Shown here piece after piece: positions 57,231 to 64,000 of a stretch of DNA of 64,000 nt. Below the pieces are notes generated by a model. It had not been told where the DNA came from. It did no database searches and saw only the letters and a list, made by a program, of their open reading frames with translations. Made by a program: the position numbers and the translations under genes. The DNA comes from Pseudoscleropodium purum (taxonomy: Eukaryota; Streptophyta; Bryopsida; Hypnales; Brachytheciaceae). The first letter of the stretch is position 1, and the number at the start of each line of letters is the position of its first letter. The stretch spans positions 9,736,501 to 9,800,500 of the forward strand of contig OZ017796.1 of NCBI GenBank assembly GCA_963969395.1. The letters run 5' to 3'.

Positions 57231-59715
57231 CTTAAGTTACTACCAGGCAAAACAATATTGACTCTGCTCTCTAGAGGGAGAGGAGAGCATAGCCTGATAA
57301 GTCAGGAGTTTGGGAGGGACGCCTGAATCATGCTAGAGGATCAGTTTCAGTAAAGAAGTGCCAAAATTGAAATTCCACACTTAAGTTAGACTTGGAAACC
57401 TCCATGTCCATGTCACTTGAACCATGTTCGACAAAAAAAAAAGTATTTAATTTAGACTTTTAATTCTGTGCTGAACAAGAGAACACATGGAATACTGTAA
57501 TCCAGGTCCCAAGGAATCAGAATAAGATTGGACAAAAGAGAAGGTCGAGGTTGAGGATGAAAGACAATTGAGGTTCCTATCACTGTAAGAAAAACCTCGA
57601 TTCTAGCGTGCCCAAAAATCGTAGGCCACTATAAATGGACCACACTTGATTCAGTATTCAAGAATATCATGTGCATTGTGTCTACAAACCATCCACTTTT
57701 TTAATGAAATCTCTTCCAATAAAATGATCTGTTTGGCCTCCTGCATCTGCATACAGTATGTTGCTGAATCCACCAAACCAATGCCCTGTAAAGAGTTGCA
57801 TATTTACTAGAAATTGGTAACATCTGGTAACAGAGAAGTGGTGGGAAATCACTCAACATGACTGACTGTAAGCTTCCTGAATCCCCTCCCCTCCCCTCCC
57901 CTCCCCTCCCCTCCTGCACTGGAACTCAACTTCCTCCTGCAAATCCGCAGACTGCAATTTTAGGAAATCCATCATCAATTCCAGATTTGACGCACCTGGC
58001 ACACTTCGTCGATGCTGTTCTGGAGCTCCGGCCCGTTGCCTTGCTGGCTGTTTCCTGGACCACCAAAGCACAAAACAGTTTCTGATCATCTAGATTTTGC
58101 AGATTTTGTCATACACATGATTATCCAGCACAAATATTTGCTGTGGAAGATGATACAGTAACTTATGAAGTTCTGTAACTTCGCAGCATTCCACCAGTCG
58201 ATGGAAATTGCAGCTTCTCAGTGCAGCAGAAGTGCAGATTGGCAGCTCATCACATTGCCATCCCAAGGCAGCCAAATCAACTTGGCATCAGTGAGGTGTT
58301 TGACCTATTTCCGACAATGTTAGGCATGTCTGATTGATTGGGCGTTGATGGGGATAATTTTCTCGAGTCAAGGAAGAGAAATAATGAATGCTGCGCTATT
58401 TTTTTTTGCTAATTTCCCATCAAGTTTGGAATTAGTAGAAATTAATGAAGTGCAGATTAGAGTCTGACTTATTCTCGATCTATAGGCAAACATATTTTCC
58501 AGAAGTGCAAAAAATTGGTCTTCACAATTTCATTAGGTGTCAATGTGTTATTTCATCACACAATAACCAAGGCCTAAGTCGACATCATATTCACCTCATT
58601 CATGAAAATAGGTCACCCTATCTTGCACAAATGGGGCCTTGGTTGGAGACAAGTTGTATACCTTTAAATTTTAAATCAATTTTTGGTGAGCTTTCCAACT
58701 TCTTGTCTTTCATTCTTAGGACATCCTTGGTTGTACTCCACAATGTCGCCCATGTAACAAAGAGCAAGTGATTGTGGTCCAAAGGCTTGTTCAAAGGCAT
58801 ATCTTTTCCAACTTTAGTCACCGTAGTTGAGGCTACAAAGGCAAAATGTTCAGTGTACTTAGAAGAGAAATCTTTGGATTGTGTGACTTCTAAAGCAAGT
58901 AGGATTTTCTTATCCAAATAGCATAAAATGGTGGTTCTAGGAGCTGGCACTTGTCATCATTAACAATTGCATATATATGAGAGCACAATAGTGGATATTC
59001 AAAAATGACTAAAAATGGTAGTCTAGGTGTAGCCTATTCAAAGCCCATGAACATAACCCAAGGAATAATAAATCAATCAGGGTACCTTTATCCAACCTTT
59101 CCTATGACCCACCTCTTCGCTTCCATTACTAGGTTAGTTTAACCGGGAGTTTAATATCCCCACCAAATGTGATTTATAAATAATAAATTCATCAATTTCA
59201 AGTGGAAAGAACTATAAAATTATCTAAATTTAGATTTGGCATGTATATCCTTGATATTGTAAGGTGAAGTACTTTGAGAATATTTGTAAAGATCCAAAGC
59301 ACATCTCATTCAAACACTACAAGAGAATGGTGTTCAAATTGACAAATATTTGATACAAATTTGTCTAAAATGACAGGAGCTATCAATTCTGCCTATAATG
59401 CTATCAATTTGGATTTTTGTCAACTTCTCTCATATTCTTAGTTAATTGTTTTGTCAAATTTTTGTCAATGTTTGTTTTTCCTTGTAACTTTTTTGAAAAT
59501 TCCAATAGCACAAGATCAAAATCAACAAAAAAAAATTAATCCTCTTTTGTTCATTTTGAATTCCAAAAGTTTCATCTAAGTTTTCAATATATAGGAAGTG
59601 TTTAATCACTACAAATATATAGAATTCTATACCAAAAAAAATTAATTTCAAAGAAGATGACATACTTTTCACACCTCTATGATGGAAAAGAGGTACTTCA
59701 TAATAATACAAGAGA
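57231..59715. other. Intergenic DNA with a possible exon-like patch
   Basis: 57940-58300 is GC-richer. On the minus strand 58078-57990 reads GNSQQGNGPELQNSIDEVCQ between an AG-like acceptor (ggtccag) and a GT-like donor (cag-gtgcgt). An adjoining minus frame (58275-58090) is open for 61 codons. Neither is recognisable and they are not joined by a convincing gene model. The 108- and 110-codon frames at 58445-58950 overlap on opposite strands and are unrecognised. Confidence 0.25.
57883..57912 (+). repeat. CCCCT pentanucleotide array, six units
   Basis: Six tandem CCCCT units, i.e. AGGGG on the minus strand, able to form a G-quadruplex there. Confidence 0.85.
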
Positions 59716-59870
59716 GGGAAAGACAAGATCTTTATACAAAAGGAGTCGTAGAAGGTAGAACAAACCATATGGGATATGTGAATTAAGATTGTGAACAATT
59801 TACGTATCCCGTATGGTATGTTTAGCCCTAGACCATCCCATTGGTATAAAGATCTTATTTTCTCCTCTTC
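59716..59870. repeat. Short foldback related to element G
   Basis: gacaagatctttataca (59721) pairs with tataaagatcttattt (59845), and accatatgggatatg pairs with cgtatcccgtatggt at the tip. The outer words match the right end of the G-like element at 63640-63690 (gtataaagatcttgtcttc, acatatcccacatggg). Probably an internally deleted copy. Confidence 0.5.
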
Positions 59871-60386
59871 ATGACTATTCAAGTAACCTCTTTTCTAACA
59901 TCAAGAAATGGAAAGCTCGTCTTTTACATTGTGTTTAATAAAATTTTGAAATCTAATTTTATAGATCTATCTTATGTGGTGGTCTCAACTGGGTTGGTCA
60001 TTAATTACGGGTTGGTATTTGGCTTGTCATGTGGCGGTCATTTACTCAGCAAAATTGAAAATGAATTATTGTATTTTTATACTTTAATGGAAGACTCAAT
60101 TGATAAAAAGTTTGTGAACTAAACAATGAGAATTGATAGAAATTTTGTCAATTGTGCATCTAAATCAACATGTCCAAATTGACACCATAGTTAACAAGAT
60201 TGTGTCATTTTCTTATCTATTTGGATATAATCTCTCTTATAATGAAAAAAATGGCATTCATTATTAAAATCATTTTCTATCAACTTTCCCTTATAGAAAC
60301 CATATTATAATATCCAAATTAAACATTTGACTTTTGCCATTATCCCCTAAAGCGATTTATATGTCAAAATGTTTTTTGTGTAATTA
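59871..60386. other. AT-rich spacer, nothing recognised
   Basis: No gene or terminus apart from a TTAT-CCCCTAAAGCG word at 60345, which resembles a TTAA-type left end without a partner. Confidence 0.35.
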
Positions 60387-61446
60387 CACTAGAAAAAAAA
60401 CGTATCCCCGCAATCGGCTAAAATGCGACAAAGTGTCCTATACAACTATCTTATGACTATTAATAGCACTTTCTATTTGCACCAAATCTTACATCATTGT
60501 TTTACATCATTAGTATGTTGTTTTAGTTGCAAAATAGTTGTAGAATAAAGTGTATATATTGTTTTGGTCATAAAGCAATCATAATATGAAGTGTACGATT
60601 AGAAGAGTTGTAATAGAATTCAAATTTAGAATGAATGTTAGCTATTCTCTATCCAATATTCATCATAGTTGTTGATGTGGACAAGTCTATGCTTTGTAGA
60701 ATCCATCTTGCCAATTTGCAATCACTAAAAACAAATAGAAGACAACTAGAAACTAAATGCAATAGTAAAATGACAATAGTTGTTTCCTAGTTAATTGTTT
60801 CTTAGTCATTTTCTACTTGTTTTGTAATCAATTTTAATTGTTATCTAATTGTTTCCAAAATTGTTTCTCAATTGTCTTATATCCATTGTTCCATATCAAT
60901 TATTAAGATTGCTATTAAGTTGGACAAATAATTTAGACTTATAAAATATCATACTATTATGTAATGAAGTATGTTAATAGAATTCTAAGATTTCTACAAT
61001 CTATAAAAAAATTAATCTAAAAATATTTAAAACCTAGGAAATTGATTTGAAATTTCAAAATCTACAAATCTACAAGTCATAGACAAGTTGCAATGAAGTC
61101 ACAAACAAGTTGCAATTAATGAAGTTAGAGATAAGTTGCAATGAATCATACATTAGTTGCAAATGACTTGCCAATAATTCATTCAACTTGTCAATTGAGT
61201 AAGCAGCCTCACGTGGCAATACATACCATATAAGCAACTATGTTAAAAAACTTCATCAACAAAGTTCTAAGTAAACTAGCTATATGATGGGAAACAACCC
61301 CTTTTGTCTTTTGTGACTACAAATTCTACATGTGACTTGTCCGCTAAGACTATGGCTCTCCAAATTAACATTAGTCGCAAATGTCCTATACAACTAAAAA
61401 ACCATTTGTTCTTTGAGTCACAAAACTCTTCATTTTTTTTCTCGTA
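60387..61446. mobile_element. CACTA-like non-autonomous element (tentative)
   Basis: TTA at 60384-60386 and 61447-61449 flank CACTAGAAAAAAAACG on the left and CATTTTTTTTCTCGTA on the right. The right end reads TACGAGAAAAAAAATG in reverse, three or four changes from the left. Inside, words such as agttgcaa, gttgtag and gtcctatacaact recur near both ends, as subterminal repeats do in CACTA elements. No transposase. The eroded right CACTA keeps confidence low. Confidence 0.4.
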
Positions 61447-62739
61447 TTAGATAGGTAAAATGAAGTATTGAATTTAAAAAAAAATTGGAGTGTAGCAAAA
61501 GCTCAGTAAACAAAACCCAAGGAATTCTCTAGTAGTATTTTTTTAATCAGGAAGGTCTAATCGTCTATTGTTTTGTTTCTAAGGTCACTTTTATTGTAGG
61601 AAATTATTTATTTTAATGATTTTAGGTGTTGAAGAATATTTAACCAAATTGGAAAAATACTCAATAGTATAATAAGTTCATTCCAAGGAAGACGGTCAAG
61701 TAGCAAAATTCTTATGCTAATAGGCTCAAACTCAAATACAAGTAACACACTATCTTAAGCCACAACAACACAATGATTAATAGACTACAAAGACACTTAA
61801 AATTGGATTCATAATTCAACAATTATAAGGTCATAACAACTTTCAATTTGGTAAACAACTCTATACAATACAATATACAAAATTAACTTACAAATTCACA
61901 AATCCATATCATTCAAACTTAACACCACATTCAATCATTCTCACATTCCAATTAGACATAACACAATTCACAAACACCACAGTACTCATAACACCAATTT
62001 TAGAACACACATAACATTCCATTAGGCAACTTCAACTTTGAATAATATTAATAGTAACAAACAATACAAAGGAAAACAACCAACTTGGTTGGACTAGCAC
62101 TTGCTTTTTTCTTGTAGTAGGTGACAACAAAACCAACTTGGCCAACACTAATACCCTTGTAGGCACCGCTTCAACTCCAACTTGGAATTCACATAACATA
62201 CCACTTCAAATTTAGCACACCTAAAAACTAACCACTAGAATCTTATTACACAACCAACTCAAATTCAACTCACCAACTAATCCAATAAGGTCCATATCCA
62301 CATTATTAACCAAAAACTCCAAATAGGCTTACTACTATTCAACTAGAAGCCTAAAGTCCATCCTTTAAAACTTTAGGGCTCCAATTAGGAATTAACAACC
62401 TCAAAAATTTTCACTAAAATATTAGCCTATCTACATTAGGGATAAGGAATAATTTCATTAATTATAAAGGAAATGTATGTGAGTATTTTTTAGCCTATCC
62501 TAGTAATCTATCTATGCCTTATTTATGCAGACTCCATGAAATGATATCTTGTCTTATACTAGGATTCTAATGTTGATTTGTTTGAGTTGGTCAAATTGTC
62601 ATATGCCCTCATATGCAACTATCAACCTAATCAAATGCCAACATATAATATAATATAATCACATTCATCTGTACAATTGCTTTTTTTTTAATTACTTCTT
62701 CAATTTAATAAATTGTTAATTGGTTAATTGATCTAGCAA
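61447..62739. other. Strongly strand-asymmetric, G-poor stretch (mainly 61730-62430)
   Basis: Over roughly 700 bases the plus strand is rich in A and C and nearly free of G (for example caaattcacaaatccatatc, cacaattcacaaacaccaca). No frame, tandem unit or terminus explains it. Confidence 0.5.
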
Positions 62740-62747
62740 TCTAATTA

Positions 62748-63860
62748 GCTACCGTAGTACCTCTTCAATTTCGGCAAAAATTAATTGTTTTTTAAGATAT
62801 CATAATTTCAGAAAATTCTAATGATAATTGCCGAAAATCTTGAAATTTTACAATGCTGATTGCCGAAATCAATGGAAATATGTCACTATCTACGGTTTGG
62901 TAATCTTGCTAAAATCACAAAAATTAAATGATTAGGTTGTTTTAAAAAAGAGAATAATCACAATTAGTAAAGTACAATATACAATTCTATGATCATCAAC
63001 CATATGAACAACAAGATCATCAATCATCAAGAGGCTTATTGATGGAAACATCAAGGAATGTCATCATCGTAACTATATGGGAGCAGAAGACGGAGAGGTT
63101 GTTTTTATAATGAAATTCATTTTCTCTCATAAACCCTCAAAAGATATGGGGTAATTTGAAGATGATAGCTTGATCTCTCATTGTAAAAAAATAGTACTTG
63201 TGATCAAAGTAGACTTTTAAATCTCATTTTTGCATAGTAAAATAACATTTTTCAAAAGAACTTTGATCTAAGAAAAGTTGAAAAATAAATCTAACTTTCA
63301 TTTTCAAAGATTCTTTTGTGATTATAAGCATTCAAACAAACGTTATAGACAAAATTCAAAGGAGATGTTTGAAAATGTCAAAGAAAATGTTCCTTCTAAC
63401 TCTTCTTTGAAATTTGTCCATAACTTTTGATTGGAGGATCAAAATCTCAAGAGGATTTATGAAAATGAAATCTAGCTTCATTTTTCACAATAACTAAGTT
63501 TAAATTTTTTTGAGAAAAGTTGATCTACTATGCCTAAATGAGGTTTGAAATTCTACATTGAATACATTTCTTATATTTGACTTTACTATGAGTGGTTGAG
63601 CTCCTACTAATCTTAACTATTTACATATCCCACATGGGTTGTTCTACCTCTTATCACACAATTTGTATAAAGATCTTGTCTTCTATCTCTTCATTCCTAT
63701 CAATGATTTGCTTACTAAAGCTAAATGCCTATTGTTAATAAATCCAGTATCTAATATGATGAATATTGCACTAATCAATTTTTTTCTGCCGAAATTAAAA
63801 GGTAAAATTTTATTAAAATATTCGGTAGAGGGTGCCGAAATTGAAGAGGTACTACGGTAT
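62748..63860. mobile_element. TIR element with 27-bp perfect ends and GCCGAAAT subterminal motifs
   Basis: A perfect 27-base inverted repeat lies at 62750-62776 and 63833-63859, starting TACCGTAGTACCTC and ending ATTTCGGCA. Flanks carry TCTAATTA (62740-62747) and TCTAATTT (63861-63868), a probable 8-bp duplication with one change. The motif ttgccgaaa or tgccgaaatt recurs near both ends (62838, 62871, 63787, 63833). An 8-bp duplication fits hAT-like elements but the ends are not a familiar hAT sequence. No transposase; a G-like foldback is nested inside. Confidence 0.65.
63190..63690. repeat. Foldback element G, copy 3, nested
   Basis: Its right arm matches the G element at 38500-38770: tttgtccataacttttgatt, ggaggatcaaaatctcaaga, actatgcctaaatgaggttt and gttgttctacctctta. 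The left arm (63190-63360) is more decayed. The 102-codon frame at 63639-63947 starts in this arm, crosses the terminal repeat of the surrounding element and is not credible as a gene. Confidence 0.5.
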
Positions 63861-64000
63861 TCTAATTTCTATTTATGCAAGGATGAAAATTCACAATTTA
63901 TTGTTGTGAAATTGTCTCTATATATGAAAGTATACAAAGGTAAATAATCATTCCTATCAAAATACACTTTAGTCAATTAGCCTCGGATTCTTTCTTTCTC

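Noticed and set aside
58445..58950. 108- and 110-codon frames on opposite strands
   Set aside because: They overlap and neither shows a domain; I considered a decayed transposon protein but could not identify motifs.
59454..59882. 142-codon minus-strand frame rich in Phe, Ile and Leu
   Set aside because: AT-rich composition gives hydrophobic residues by chance; part of it overlaps the short foldback at 59716-59870 and nothing is recognisable.
63639..63947. 102-codon plus-strand frame near the window end
   Set aside because: It begins in a foldback arm and crosses the 27-base terminal repeat and target duplication of the surrounding element.
1..64000. CRISPR arrays, bacterial operons, organellar genes
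   Set aside because: No regularly spaced repeats with unique spacers, no ribosome-binding-site-led gene strings and no recognisable plastid or mitochondrial genes were seen.

Overview
This is nuclear DNA from a land plant, very AT-rich and dominated by transposable elements. The evidence is one spliced, GC-rich gene of the plant 2-oxoglutarate/Fe(II) dioxygenase superfamily with canonical GT-AG introns, one decayed plant-type LINE, and many non-autonomous DNA transposons. The sharp contrast between GC-rich exons and AT-rich surroundings, and the mixed gibberellin-oxidase features of the one gene, would suit a non-flowering land plant (lycophyte, fern, bryophyte or gymnosperm). That placement is inference only. 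There is no sign of bacterial or organellar organisation.

Layout. 0-16 kb is repeats only: TTAA-bounded elements of about 0.9 kb (707, 2017, 5037, 7777), a TAA-flanked Harbinger-like element (6506), a foldback element with an 8-bp duplication (9220), and a dispersed bipartite repeat (3.06-4.04 and 12.6-13.9 kb). 16.3-18.2 kb is the 3' end of a degenerate LINE with an A-rich tail. 18.2-22.5 kb is more repeats. 23.45-25.54 kb, minus strand, is the only convincing protein gene: a three-exon, 381-residue gibberellin-oxidase-like dioxygenase whose second intron carries a nearly perfect 139-bp inverted repeat. GC-richer flanks on both sides are probably its UTRs and promoter. 27-53 kb is again repeats, including nested insertions at 46.4-48.1 kb and 49.3-50.7 kb. 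53.2-58.4 kb is a GC-richer, mostly non-repeat stretch without a gene I can support. 58.4-64 kb is AT-rich with several terminal-inverted-repeat elements.

The most interesting signal is in the repeats. About a dozen elements begin TTAA-CCCC and end GGGG-TTAA, or decayed forms of these, and together cover roughly 18% of the window including nested inserts. TTAA target sites with CCC-starting termini are the signature of piggyBac-type transposons, which are not a usual component of plant genomes. A second small family (four copies, 253-281 bp, termini CATTAG/CTAATG-like, central TGATGTGGCA palindrome) is nested in the first. One of its insertions can be read against uninterrupted sister copies and shows no target-site duplication; a second agrees apart from one base.

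All coordinates, alignments and repeat assignments were made by eye. Boundaries marked by target-site duplications are exact readings; other repeat boundaries are approximate.
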